From NCBI GenBank assembly GCA_963621245.1, contig CAVFCW010000011.1, forward strand, positions 9,334 to 73,333: a stretch of 64,000 bases of DNA, read 5' to 3'. The stretch comes from SIG603 sp963621245 (GTDB taxonomy: Bacteria; Bacillota; Clostridia; Oscillospirales; Acutalibacteraceae). The notes below the pieces were generated by a model. The model was not told the origin of the DNA. It saw only the letters and a list, made by a program, of their open reading frames with translations, and ran no database searches. Below, one piece after another: positions 1-8,458 of the stretch. Numbering within the stretch: position 1 is the first letter of the stretch; the number at the start of each line of letters is the position of its first letter. The position numbers were made by a program, and so were the translations under genes.

Positions 1-142
1 GCTCCCTAAAGGCACTGCGTGCCTTTGGTTAACCGCTTTCGCCTACACTTTTTTAATCAGCACTTCGTGCCTTACGTGGGCTCCGCCCACACCCGTTTGC
101 TTTTTGAAAAAAGCAAAGGCAAAAACTTTTAAAATTCTAAGC
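1..142. repeat. Cluster of short perfect inverted repeats downstream of the patatin gene
   Basis: No gene is visible here. Perfect palindromic arms lie at 8-15/19-26 (8 bp, 3-nt loop), 60-63/67-70 (4 bp), 76-81/85-90 (6 bp, 3-nt loop) and 96-105/108-117 (10 bp, 2-nt loop). The last has T/A-rich arms and could terminate the minus-strand patatin gene that ends at 143. Several tandem hairpins in 120 bp looks like a dispersed intergenic repeat rather than one simple terminator, but the window holds no second copy that I can see. Confidence 0.5.
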
Positions 143-997
143 TTAGTTATTTAAATAGCTTTTCATGCTCTCAAGCATTTCTTTTCCGACTCTTCTGCCG
201 TCCTCGTAAAGTGCTTTTAATTTCTCTGTGTCTTTCTCGACTCTGCTTATCGTTATCGGGCTTTGCGGTCTTATCACGAAAACCTTGCCCTCCTCCTCAA
301 GCTTGTCAAGCTCTCTCATCTGTGCGTTATATACTCTCGGTCTGTTCACAAGTGCGTCAACAAGTTTCGGGTATCCGTGGTATGCGGCTTCGTATGCGCC
401 TTTCATCGCTCCCGACACGGGCAGTTTTCTAAATCCTTTTTCTCTTGTTGTGATTACCACGACTTTATCGTATCCCTCGCTTTTGCATTTCTCGAACGGA
501 ATCGGCATTGTGAATCCGCCGTCAAGGTATTTTTCTCCGTTTAAATCCTGCATTTTCGAGAGCAGCGGAAGGCTTGCCGATGCTCTTATTGCCGTCAAAA
601 TCTCAGAGCAAATGCCTTTCTCGAAAAATTCCGGTTCGCCTGTTACTACGTTTGTCGCAACGCAAGAAAATCTCTGCTTTGAATTATTGAATGTCTCGTA
701 GTCGAACGGCTTGAGTTTTCCGCCGATCTCCTCGAGAAGAAAGTCAAAGTTGAAGACCATGTGGTGCTTGATAAGCGGGTCGAGTCCCACGTATCTCTTG
801 TCGTTCACGTATGAGATGTTGACGTCGGCAGTTCTTCCTATTTGTCTCGAGACGTAGTTTGCCCCCGAGAGAGCTCCTGCCGAAACTCCCGATACGTACG
901 AAAAATAAATGTTGTTTTCCATGAAAACATCAACCACTCCGGCGGTGAACATGCATCTAAGCGAGCCGCCCTCCATGGCAAGTGCAGCGTTAATCAT
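143..997 (-). CDS. Patatin-like phospholipase family protein
   Basis: This is a 284-residue serine lipase/acyl hydrolase of the patatin family, expected to act on phospholipids or lysophospholipids in the cytoplasm or at the inner face of the membrane. The oxyanion-hole motif GGSLR is at residues 10-14, the nucleophile elbow GVSAG at 37-41 (Ser39), and the catalytic Asp of the DGG motif is D159, so the Ser-Asp dyad is complete. There is no signal peptide. The start is fixed by a consensus AGGAGG about 8 nt upstream on the minus strand. It is transcribed alone, divergently from trmB, from its own promoter at 1040-1068. The physiological substrate cannot be read from the sequence. Confidence 0.88.
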   Translation of the reverse strand: MINAALAMEGGSLRCMFTAGVVDVFMENNIYFSYVSGVSAGALSGANYVSRQIGRTADVNISYVNDKRYVGLDPLIKHHMVFNFDFLLEEIGGKLKPFDYETFNNSKQRFSCVATNVVTGEPEFFEKGICSEILTAIRASASLPLLSKMQDLNGEKYLDGGFTMPIPFEKCKSEGYDKVVVITTREKGFRKLPVSGAMKGAYEAAYHGYPKLVDALVNRPRVYNAQMRELDKLEEEGKVFVIRPQSPITISRVEKDTEKLKALYEDGRRVGKEMLESMKSYLNN

Positions 998-1039
998 AAT
1001 AACCTCCTAAAAATAAATGAACCTTGGTCATTTTTCGTT

Positions 1040-1068
1040 ATTTTAGCATAAGAATGAAGAAAATTCAA
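1040..1068 (-). promoter_or_regulatory. Sigma-A-type promoter for the patatin gene
   Basis: On the minus strand, TTGAAT (plus 1063-1068) and TAAAAT (plus 1040-1045) are separated by exactly 17 nt, about 40 nt before the start codon. Confidence 0.55.
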
Positions 1069-1076
1069 GTGCAAGC

Positions 1077-1105
1077 TTGTAAACAGCTCAAAATTATAGT
1101 AAAAT
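1077..1105 (+). promoter_or_regulatory. Sigma-A-type promoter for the trmB operon
   Basis: TTGTAA (1077-1082) and TAAAAT (1100-1105) have a 17-nt spacer, upstream of trmB. It is back to back with the patatin promoter. Confidence 0.55.
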
Positions 1106-1159
1106 AATTGAGTTAAATATATGTGAAAAAATAATGAATTAACCATAAAGGAAACTTAT

Positions 1160-1813
1160 ATGCGAATAAGAACCAAAAAATGGGCAAAGCCCGAGCTTGC
1201 CGCATGCGATTTTTTTGTTGACAAGCCGCTTGAACAAAAGGGCAAATGGAATGATTTTTTTCCAAAAAAACAGCCGATTCACCTCGATTTGGGCTGTGGC
1301 AAATGCACATTCCTTGCTGAGCTCTCTTACAGAAACAAAGATATTAACTACATCGGCGTTGACATTAGTTACGATATTCTCGGTGTTGCGAGAAGAAACA
1401 TCTCCGAGCGTTTCGGCGAGGAAAAGGTTGAGAATGTTGCACTTCTCTCTTACAACATCGAGAAGATAAGCGATTTTATAGACGAATCCGAGAAGGTGCA
1501 GAGAATTTACATCAATTTCTGCAATCCTTGGCAAAAGGCACGATGCCACAAGAGAAGACTCACACACACGCGCCAGCTTGAAAATTACAAGAAGATACTT
1601 GCCGATGACGGTGAGATTTGGTTCAAAACCGATAACGACGATTTATATCTCTCGTCACTTCGCTATTTTGAGGAGGCCGGATTTGAAATCTACGCCCAAA
1701 CGAGAGATTTAGGCTCACTCGAGAACACGGGAAACATACTTTCCGAGCACGAGGTTAAGTTTGAGGCTATGGGAATTAAGACAAAGGCACTCAAAGCAAG
1801 ACTCAAAAAGTGA
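1160..1813 (+). CDS. trmB: tRNA (guanine-N7-)-methyltransferase TrmB
   Basis: TrmB methylates N7 of G46 in the variable loop of many tRNAs using S-adenosylmethionine. The 217 residues match the usual family length. The N-terminus MRIRTKKWAKPEL is typical, the SAM-binding loop LDLGCGKCTFL is at residues 42-52, and the NFxxPWxKxRHxKRRL signature appears near residues 118-134. In that signature the usual DPWPK reads NPWQK, so the conserved Asp is Asn here, a departure from the canonical motif. The start ATG follows AAAGGA. The next gene starts 33 nt after the stop, so this is probably the first gene of a run reaching 5386. Confidence 0.92.
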   Translation: MRIRTKKWAKPELAACDFFVDKPLEQKGKWNDFFPKKQPIHLDLGCGKCTFLAELSYRNKDINYIGVDISYDILGVARRNISERFGEEKVENVALLSYNIEKISDFIDESEKVQRIYINFCNPWQKARCHKRRLTHTRQLENYKKILADDGEIWFKTDNDDLYLSSLRYFEEAGFEIYAQTRDLGSLENTGNILSEHEVKFEAMGIKTKALKARLKK

Positions 1814-1846
1814 GTGAAAGATAAGCAGTCTGAAAAGAGGCTTTTT

Positions 1847-2599
1847 ATGATAAAAACGGATTTAATCGAGAACGCCATGCGCTTTTGCGGCGATATAATG
1901 CTAAACGCCGAGAGAAGCGACAGTATGACAGAGGAAAAAAGCGGCAGAGCAAATTTTGTTACGGTTTATGATAAACTTGTACAAAAAACGCTCAAGGAAA
2001 AACTTCACGAAATTATGCCCGAGGCGCATTTTGTCGGTGAGGAAGAGGATATTCACGAGTCGATCGAGTCGGGCTATGCTTTTATTGTCGATCCGATTGA
2101 CGGCACGACAAATTTCATCAGAGATTATCACGTGAGTGCGATTAGTGTCGGTTTGCTTTATGACGGCAAGCCTAAGTTCGGTGCGGTTTATAATCCTTAT
2201 CTTGACGAGATGTTTACGGCAGAAAAGGGAAAGGGCGCATTTTTGAACGGCAAACCCATAAAAGTAAGTACAAACAAGCTTGAAAATTCTGTTGTGTTGT
2301 TCGGCACTTCTCCGTATTATTCCGAGCTCAGCCGAAAATCTTTCGATATGGCTTACGATTATTTCACCAAGTCGCTTGACGTGAGAAGAAGCGGTTCTGC
2401 GGCACTCGATTTGTGCAGTATTGCTTCGGGTAGAGCGGATTTGTACTTTGAATTAAAATTAAGTCCGTGGGACTATGCCGCAGGTTCATTGATTATAACC
2501 GAGGCCGGCGGCGAAATAACTGATATAGACGGCAAACCGATTGTTTACGACAAGCCTTGCAGCGTGCTTGCCTCAAACGGTGTTGCAAACAAAAATTGA
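1847..2599 (+). CDS. Inositol monophosphatase family protein
   Basis: A Mg2+/Li+-sensitive sugar- or inositol-phosphate phosphatase (SuhB/IMPase superfamily) of 250 residues. The metal-site motifs are all present: GEE at 64-66, DPIDGT at 82-87 and WDYAAG at 208-213. I start it at ATG 1847, preceded by AAGAGG with a 6-nt gap. An in-frame GTG at 1814 adds 11 residues but lies directly on the trmB stop without a ribosome site. The family includes inositol-1-phosphatase, 3'-phosphoadenosine phosphatase (CysQ) and fructose-1,6-bisphosphatase activities. The sequence does not settle which applies. Confidence 0.85.
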   Translation: MIKTDLIENAMRFCGDIMLNAERSDSMTEEKSGRANFVTVYDKLVQKTLKEKLHEIMPEAHFVGEEEDIHESIESGYAFIVDPIDGTTNFIRDYHVSAISVGLLYDGKPKFGAVYNPYLDEMFTAEKGKGAFLNGKPIKVSTNKLENSVVLFGTSPYYSELSRKSFDMAYDYFTKSLDVRRSGSAALDLCSIASGRADLYFELKLSPWDYAAGSLIITEAGGEITDIDGKPIVYDKPCSVLASNGVANKN

Positions 2600-2612
2600 A
2601 AAGGAAAAATAA

Positions 2613-3881
2613 ATGTACTCTTATTTTGATATTGATGAAAAATTACTGAAACTCTCCGAGAAAGCCGAAGATTTGGCTAAGCCTTATTTTAAGGCGGTCG
2701 AGGAAATTCAGAGATACAATCAGCAGAAAATGCAAGCGGCTTTCATGAACGCAAACGTTTCGGAAAGCCATTTTGTCGGTTCAACGGGCTACGGTTATGA
2801 CGATGCCGGCAGAGATGCTCTCGATAAAGTATTCGCTTACGCTCTCGGCGCAGAGGATGCACTCGTAAGACACAACTTTGTGAGCGGAACTCACACACTT
2901 ACCGTTGCGCTTTTCGGTGTTCTTCGTCCCGGCGACAAAATGCTTTGCGTTACGGGCACGCCCTACGACACCATTCTCGGAGTAATCGGTCTTACGGGAT
3001 CGGGCATGGGCTCTTTGAAGGAATGGGGCGTTAAGTACGATCAGGTAGATTTGCTTGAAGACGGCTCGGTCGATTTGAAAGGCATTGAGGAAAAAGCCGA
3101 CGATTCCTACAAGATGATTTACATTCAGCGTTCACGAGGCTACAGCCTTCGTCCGTCGCTTAGAATTGACGACATCGAGAAGATAATTGCCGTTGCACGC
3201 AAAAAAGCACCGAACGCAATAATCTTTGTCGATAACTGTTACGGCGAGTATGTCGAGAAAACCGAGCCCGTTTCTGTCGGCGCAGACCTCATGGCTGGTT
3301 CGCTCATTAAGAATGCCGGTGGCGGAATAGCTCCCACGGGCGGTTATATTGCCGGCAGACACGATCTCGTTGAGATGTGCGCTTATCGTCTCACAACTCC
3401 CGGTACAGGCAGAGAAATCGGCTGTACGCTTAACAATAACAGAGAGCTTTTCATGGGCGCATTCCATGCACCGAATGTAGCGGGCGAGGCCGTTAAAACA
3501 GCGATTTTCGCTTCGTCTCTCTTCACTCTCCTGGGATACGATGTAACTCCACGCTTTGACGAGCCGAGAGGCGATATTATCCAGGCTATCAAGCTCAAGG
3601 AGAGAGAGGCACTCATAAGCTTCTGCCGTGGCGTTCAGAAAGGTGCTCCCGTCGATTCCTTCGTAACGCCGATTCCCGCACCGATGCCCGGCTATGATGA
3701 CGACGTTATCATGGCTGCCGGCGCATTCACCTTGGGTGCTTCAATCGAGCTTTCGGCAGACGCACCGCTTCGTGAGCCTTATGCCGTTTGGCTTCAGGGC
3801 GGACTTAACTACAACAGCGGAAACTTGGGTATTATTCTTGCGGCTCAGCAGATGCTCGACAGCGGAATAATCAAGCTGTAA
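2613..3881 (+). CDS. Methionine gamma-lyase-like PLP enzyme (aluminium resistance protein family)
   Basis: A 422-residue fold-type I PLP enzyme of the family historically called aluminium resistance protein and now annotated as methionine gamma-lyase family. The N-terminal segment with NVSESHFVGSTGYGYDDAGR (residues 48-67) is diagnostic. FVDNCYGEY (205-213) carries the PLP-pyridine Asp, and K233 in SLIKNAGGG is the predicted Schiff-base lysine. The reaction is likely an elimination on a sulfur amino acid or related substrate. The substrate is not proven for most members. It starts 13 nt after the phosphatase gene with AAGGAAA and is followed after 10 nt by an amino-acid racemase, so the two may share amino-acid metabolism. 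Confidence 0.85.
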   Translation: MYSYFDIDEKLLKLSEKAEDLAKPYFKAVEEIQRYNQQKMQAAFMNANVSESHFVGSTGYGYDDAGRDALDKVFAYALGAEDALVRHNFVSGTHTLTVALFGVLRPGDKMLCVTGTPYDTILGVIGLTGSGMGSLKEWGVKYDQVDLLEDGSVDLKGIEEKADDSYKMIYIQRSRGYSLRPSLRIDDIEKIIAVARKKAPNAIIFVDNCYGEYVEKTEPVSVGADLMAGSLIKNAGGGIAPTGGYIAGRHDLVEMCAYRLTTPGTGREIGCTLNNNRELFMGAFHAPNVAGEAVKTAIFASSLFTLLGYDVTPRFDEPRGDIIQAIKLKEREALISFCRGVQKGAPVDSFVTPIPAPMPGYDDDVIMAAGAFTLGASIELSADAPLREPYAVWLQGGLNYNSGNLGIILAAQQMLDSGIIKL

Positions 3882-3891
3882 GGGTGAGAAA

Positions 3892-4596
3892 ATGAGTGAA
3901 CGAAAGCTTTTAGGCGTTCTTGGAGGCATGGGCCCGATGAGCTCCGTGTTCTTCTATGAACTTTTAACCGAAAACACAGACGCTTCTTGCGATCAGGAGC
4001 ACGTGGATATACTTCTTTCAAGCCGTGCGACAATTCCCGACAGAACGGACTACATCCTCGGTATCAGCGACGATAATCCGCTTCCGTCCATGCTCGAGGA
4101 GACAAAACGCCTCTCCGATGCGGGCTGTACGGTCATCGCAATGACTTGCAACACGGCGCATTATTTTTACGAGGCACTTCAGGCTTCAACAAGCGTTCCG
4201 ATTCTCAATATCGGCAGACTTGCCGTTGAGGAAATCGAGCGCAGAGGCATAAAAAAAGTCGGACTTCTCGCAACAACGGGAACCGTTAAAACGGGAATTT
4301 ATCAGACCGCTTGCGAGGAGAAGAACATAGAGTGTATCTATCCCGACGAAAACGATCAGAAAACCGTCATGTCGATTATTTACGATCAGGTCAAGGCGGG
4401 AAAAAAGGTAGATATGGCCGCATTCAAGGCGGTTTCTGACAGACTCACGGCGAGGGGTGCCGAGATTTTGATTCTCGGTTGCACGGAGCTGTCGGTAATA
4501 AGAAGAACCGAGCTTCTCGGTGACGAATATATAGACCCACTATTGGTTTTGGCAAGAGAATGCATAGTTTCTTGCGACAGAAAGCTCAAAGATTAA
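3892..4596 (+). CDS. Aspartate/glutamate racemase family protein
   Basis: A cofactor-independent amino-acid racemase of 234 residues. The glycine-rich start GVLGGMGPMSS (8-18) and the two catalytic cysteines, C86 in MTCNTAHY and C197 in LGCTELSV, are both present, as needed for the two-base mechanism. The substrate may be aspartate, glutamate or another amino acid. RacX-like members have broad specificity. It begins 10 nt downstream of the PLP enzyme and shares its operon. A role in making D-amino acids for the cell wall is possible but not shown by context. Confidence 0.87.
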   Translation: MSERKLLGVLGGMGPMSSVFFYELLTENTDASCDQEHVDILLSSRATIPDRTDYILGISDDNPLPSMLEETKRLSDAGCTVIAMTCNTAHYFYEALQASTSVPILNIGRLAVEEIERRGIKKVGLLATTGTVKTGIYQTACEEKNIECIYPDENDQKTVMSIIYDQVKAGKKVDMAAFKAVSDRLTARGAEILILGCTELSVIRRTELLGDEYIDPLLVLARECIVSCDRKLKD

Positions 4597-4621
4597 AGAG
4601 CAAAGTGGGATTGAGGCGATT

Positions 4622-5386
4622 ATGAGAATCAACTATTCGGGTATTTCGGATATAGGTGCCCAAAGAGGAAACAACGAGGATAATTTCTTTTTACTCGAGA
4701 ATATTTATCGTGAGGACGTGACAAGCACCGGCTTTTCTTATTCCTCCGAGAGTGACGACAGAACCCAGCTTTTTGCCGTCTGTGACGGTATGGGCGGCAT
4801 AAGCAACGGCGAAATGGCGTCTTTTCTTGCTGTAAAGGGTTTGTCCGACTTCTATCCGTACAGGGATTTTGATTCGAAATACTCCGAAATTTTCGATAAA
4901 CTCAATAAAATCGTGCTTAATTATTCTCTCGACAACAATCTTTCCGCTTGCGGAACCACGATAACTCTTTTCTGGCTCCACCGCGGAAGGGCGAGGCTAT
5001 ACAACATCGGTGACAGTGAGGGATTTATTTTCCGTGACGGCAGACTTACCAAATTAAGCCATGACGATACCGTTTATCAGCATTATCACGACCTCGGAAT
5101 AAGCATAGGTTTCGGCAGAAATATGCTCACGCAGTATCTTGGCGTGAACCCCGATGAAATTAAACTTGACGCTCACGTTTCTGATGAATATAAGCTCAAA
5201 AAGGGCGATATTTTAATGCTCAACAGCGACGGCGTGACCAACTCGCTCGGCCTTGACGAAATCGAGAAAATTCTCTCCGAAAAAAAGTCCGTCGGGGAGA
5301 AGAACGAGGAGATTATCAAGCTTTGCAACGAGAAAAATTGCTCGGATAATGTAACGGTGGTATTGATAGAGGTCGAAAGACCGTAA
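4622..5386 (+). CDS. PP2C-family serine/threonine protein phosphatase
   Basis: A Mn2+/Mg2+-dependent PPM phosphatase of 254 residues. The metal-binding motifs are seen as GNNED (16-20), CDGMGG (54-59), a later NSDGV segment and the C-terminal DNVTVVLIE. It has no membrane segment. Such phosphatases normally oppose a PASTA-type Ser/Thr kinase, but no kinase gene is adjacent and the gene sits at the end of a metabolic operon. It ends 10 nt before a strong terminator at 5396, closing the transcript that begins at trmB. Confidence 0.88.
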   Translation: MRINYSGISDIGAQRGNNEDNFFLLENIYREDVTSTGFSYSSESDDRTQLFAVCDGMGGISNGEMASFLAVKGLSDFYPYRDFDSKYSEIFDKLNKIVLNYSLDNNLSACGTTITLFWLHRGRARLYNIGDSEGFIFRDGRLTKLSHDDTVYQHYHDLGISIGFGRNMLTQYLGVNPDEIKLDAHVSDEYKLKKGDILMLNSDGVTNSLGLDEIEKILSEKKSVGEKNEEIIKLCNEKNCSDNVTVVLIEVERP

Positions 5387-5395
5387 ATAAAGAAT

Positions 5396-5423
5396 GCTCC
5401 GACTGAGAAGGTCGGAGCTTTTT
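5396..5423 (+). terminator. Intrinsic terminator after the PP2C gene
   Basis: A perfect 8-bp stem (5396-5403 with 5411-5418) is followed by five T residues. Confidence 0.85.
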
Positions 5424-5439
5424 GTTGCAAAAAATTAAG

Positions 5440-5473
5440 CAATAAAAATCCCCTGCCTCATAAGAAGCAGGGG
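5440..5473 (-). terminator. Intrinsic terminator of ppdK
   Basis: The stem CCCCTGC/GCAGGGG (5450-5456 with 5467-5473) is followed on the minus strand by ATTTTTATT. It sits 42 nt past the ppdK stop. Confidence 0.8.
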
Positions 5474-5514
5474 AAATTGTTATTTAGTGAAAAATAAGTT
5501 ATTTCGCTCAGAAA

Positions 5515-8145
5515 TTACTTGCTCTCGATAACTGCCTGTGCAGCTGCAAGGCGAGCGATCGGAACACGGAACGGTGAGCAAGAAACATAATTAAGACCGA
5601 TCTTGTGGCAGAACTTAACGGACTCAGGATCGCCGCCGTGCTCACCACAAATACCGATGTGGAGGTTCGGGTTAACCGGCTTGCCGAGGTCGATAGCCAT
5701 CTTCATGAGCTTGCCAACACCAACCTGATCGAGCTTAGCGAACGGATCGTTCTCGAAGATCTTAGCGTCATAGTAAGCGTTGAGGAACTTACCTGCATCG
5801 TCTCTTGAGAAGCCGTATGTCATCTGAGTAAGGTCGTTAGTACCGAAGCAGAAGAAGTCAGCCTCTGTTGCGATCTCGTCAGCTGTGAGAGCAGCTCTCG
5901 GGATCTCGATCATTGTACCAACCTCGTACTTGAGCTCTACGCCGGACTTCTCGATCTCAGCGTCTGCAGTCTCAACAACGAACTTCTTAACGTACTTGAG
6001 TTCCTTAAGCTCGCCAACGAGCGGGATCATGATCTCAGGAACGATCTTGTACTCAGGATGAGCCTTCTGAACGTTGATAGCAGCTCTGATAACAGCTGTT
6101 GTCTGCATCTTAACGATCTCGGGGTATGTAACGCCGAGACGGCATCCTCTGTGACCCATCATCGGGTTGAACTCGTGGAGACCGTCGCAGATAGCCTTAA
6201 TCTCAGCTACTGTCTTGCCCTGAGCCTTAGCGAGCTTCTCGATGTCGCTTTCCTCTGTGGGAACGAACTCATGAAGCGGTGGATCAAGGAATCTGATTGT
6301 AACAGGGCTGCCCTTAAGTGCCTCGAAGAGACCCTCAAAGTCGCTCTGCTGATAAGGAAGAACCTTGTCAAGAGCCTTTGCTCTCTCCTCAGGTGTTGTG
6401 GAGCAGATCATCTCACGGAATGCGTCGATTCTGCCCTCGCCGAAGAACATGTGCTCTGTACGGCAGAGACCGATGCCCTCTGCACCAAGCTCAACAGCCT
6501 TCTGAGCGTCAGCAGGTGTGTCGGCATTTGTTCTAACCTTAAGAGTTCTGATCTCGTCAGCCCAAGCCATGATTCTGCCGAATGTGCCGGCGATTGTAGC
6601 GTCAACTGTCGGGATGATGCCCTCGTAGATGTTACCTGTTGTACCGTCGATGGAGATGAAATCACCCTCGTGATACTCTTTGCCGGAAAGTGTGAACTTC
6701 TTGTTAGCCTCGTCCATAACGATGTCGCCGCATCCGGAAACGCAGCACTCACCCATACCACGAGCAACAACAGCAGCGTGAGATGTCATACCGCCGCGAA
6801 CTGTGAGGATACCTTCAGCGGACTTCATACCTGTGATGTCCTCAGGAGATGTCTCAAGTCTTACGAGAACAACTTTCTCGCCCTTTTCTGCCCACTCAAC
6901 AGCGTCGTCAGCTGTGAAGACAATCTTACCGCAAGCAGCTCCCGGAGAAGCACCAAGGCCCTTGCCGATAGGTGTAGCAGCCTTTAATGCTTTAGCGTCA
7001 AACTGCGGGTGGAGGAGAGTATCGAGGTTTCTCGGGTCGATCATAGCAACAGCCTCTTCAGGTGTTCTCATGCCCTCGTCAACGAGGTCGCAAGCGATCT
7101 GAAGTGCAGCCTGAGCTGTTCTCTTACCGTTTCTTGTCTGGAGCATGTAGAGGTGACCGTGCTCAACGGTGAACTCCATGTCCTGCATGTCTCTGTAGTG
7201 AGCTTCGAGTCTCTGGCAAACATCCTGGAAATCTGCGAAAGCCTCGGGGAACTTCTCTGCCATCTCAGCGATAGGCATAGGAGTACGAACACCGGCAACA
7301 ACGTCTTCGCCCTGTGCGTTTGTGAGGAACTCACCCATGAGCTTCTTCTCGCCTGTAGCAGGATCTCTTGTGAAGGCAACACCTGTACCGCAATCATCAC
7401 CCATGTTACCGAATGCCATGGACTGAACGTTAACGGCAGTACCCCAAGAGAACGGGATATCGTTGTCTCTTCTGTAAACGTTAGCTCTGGGGTTATCCCA
7501 TGAACGGAAAACAGCCTTGATAGCGCCGATGAGCTGCTCTTTAGGATCGGACGGGAAGTCCTTACCGATCTTTGCCTTATACTCATCCTTGAACTGGAAA
7601 GCGAGCTCTTTGAGGTCGTTTGCTGTAAGCTCAACGTCCTGCTTAACGCCTCTCTCAGCCTTCATCTTGTCGATGAGCTCCTCGAAGTACTTCTTACCGA
7701 CTTCCATAACAACGTCGGAGTACATCTGGATAAATCTTCTGTAGCAGTCCCAAGCCCATCTCTCGTTGCCTGACTGCTTTATGATAGACTCAACAACTGT
7801 CTCGTTAAGACCCAAGTTGAGGATAGTATCCATCATACCGGGCATGGATGCTCTGGCACCTGAACGAACGGAAACGAGAAGCGGATTCTCGACGTCACCG
7901 AACTTCTTGCCTGTTACTTCTTCCATCTTAACGATGTTAGCCTCGATCTCAGCCATGATCTCATCGCTGATACCGCCGTCCTCATAGTACTGTGTACATG
8001 CCTCTGTTGTGATTGTGAAACCCTGTGGAACACGATCCTTACCAAAGATAGATGTCATTTCAGCAAGGTTTGCACCTTTACCGCCGAGAAGCTCACGCAT
8101 GGTAGCATTGCCCTCAGTGAACTGATAAACATATTTTTTGCTCAT
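5515..8145 (-). CDS. ppdK: Pyruvate, phosphate dikinase
   Basis: PPDK interconverts pyruvate + ATP + Pi and phosphoenolpyruvate + AMP + PPi. In anaerobic Clostridia it often serves PPi-linked glycolysis or gluconeogenesis. The 876 residues equal the family norm. The N-terminal ATP-grasp domain starts with GGKGANLAEM. The swivelling phosphohistidine domain holds GGMTSHAAVVARGMG with catalytic H456. The C-terminal PEP-binding TIM barrel ends with the conserved CGEHGGDPESVKF segment. The start follows a strong AAGGAGG. It is monocistronic, convergent with the PP2C gene, with its own promoter and terminator. Codon use is biased to a few preferred codons, which fits a highly expressed enzyme. Confidence 0.97.
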   Translation of the reverse strand: MSKKYVYQFTEGNATMRELLGGKGANLAEMTSIFGKDRVPQGFTITTEACTQYYEDGGISDEIMAEIEANIVKMEEVTGKKFGDVENPLLVSVRSGARASMPGMMDTILNLGLNETVVESIIKQSGNERWAWDCYRRFIQMYSDVVMEVGKKYFEELIDKMKAERGVKQDVELTANDLKELAFQFKDEYKAKIGKDFPSDPKEQLIGAIKAVFRSWDNPRANVYRRDNDIPFSWGTAVNVQSMAFGNMGDDCGTGVAFTRDPATGEKKLMGEFLTNAQGEDVVAGVRTPMPIAEMAEKFPEAFADFQDVCQRLEAHYRDMQDMEFTVEHGHLYMLQTRNGKRTAQAALQIACDLVDEGMRTPEEAVAMIDPRNLDTLLHPQFDAKALKAATPIGKGLGASPGAACGKIVFTADDAVEWAEKGEKVVLVRLETSPEDITGMKSAEGILTVRGGMTSHAAVVARGMGECCVSGCGDIVMDEANKKFTLSGKEYHEGDFISIDGTTGNIYEGIIPTVDATIAGTFGRIMAWADEIRTLKVRTNADTPADAQKAVELGAEGIGLCRTEHMFFGEGRIDAFREMICSTTPEERAKALDKVLPYQQSDFEGLFEALKGSPVTIRFLDPPLHEFVPTEESDIEKLAKAQGKTVAEIKAICDGLHEFNPMMGHRGCRLGVTYPEIVKMQTTAVIRAAINVQKAHPEYKIVPEIMIPLVGELKELKYVKKFVVETADAEIEKSGVELKYEVGTMIEIPRAALTADEIATEADFFCFGTNDLTQMTYGFSRDDAGKFLNAYYDAKIFENDPFAKLDQVGVGKLMKMAIDLGKPVNPNLHIGICGEHGGDPESVKFCHKIGLNYVSCSPFRVPIARLAAAQAVIESK

Positions 8146-8238
8146 TGGTAGTTACCTCCTTAATTTTTCACCGAATATATATCGGTAAATTTACTAATAT
8201 CTACGCAATAATCCTTTTGGATACAATAGCGTGAGTTA

Positions 8239-8267
8239 ATTATAACAAAAAGAACTCTGGAATGGAA
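8239..8267 (-). promoter_or_regulatory. Probable ppdK promoter
   Basis: On the minus strand a perfect TATAAT (plus 8239-8244) is preceded 17 nt upstream by a poor TTCCAT (8262-8267). The leader would be about 85 nt. Confidence 0.4.
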
Positions 8268-8345
8268 TAGTTTTTTGAAAATTTCTTATATTTTTTTGCA
8301 CTTTATCGAATTGTAGGAAATGACAAGGTATTTTTTAATTTTCTC

Positions 8346-8374
8346 TTGATTAATTTTTCTGTATTTGAGATAAT
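8346..8374 (+). promoter_or_regulatory. Probable pth-mfd operon promoter
   Basis: TTGATT (8346-8351) and GATAAT (8369-8374) are spaced by 17 nt, 84 nt before the chosen pth start. Confidence 0.5.
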
Positions 8375-8458
8375 TAACAGTAATAAGTCGGTTAAACCAA
8401 GAGGTGGGGCAAATGTTTGTCCCGCCATAATTTGCTGTTAAGGAGAAAAAAGAAGATT

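Larger units (their letters stand above)
8146..8458. other. Intergenic region between divergent ppdK and pth
   Basis: This 313-nt AT-rich stretch holds a minus-strand promoter for ppdK near 8239-8267 and a plus-strand promoter for pth at 8346-8374. A TTG-initiated 14-codon extension of pth (from 8417) overlaps it but has no ribosome site. I see no other structure or gene. Confidence 0.6.

Noticed and set aside
211..701. Plus-strand frames opposite the patatin gene
   Set aside because: The minus-strand frame has a complete catalytic dyad and a strong ribosome site; the opposite frames show no protein-like pattern.
6058..6987. 309-codon plus-strand frame opposite ppdK
   Set aside because: It lies wholly inside ppdK on the other strand, has no ribosome site and a low-complexity Leu/Ser/Val/Cys-rich composition typical of an antisense shadow of a codon-biased gene.
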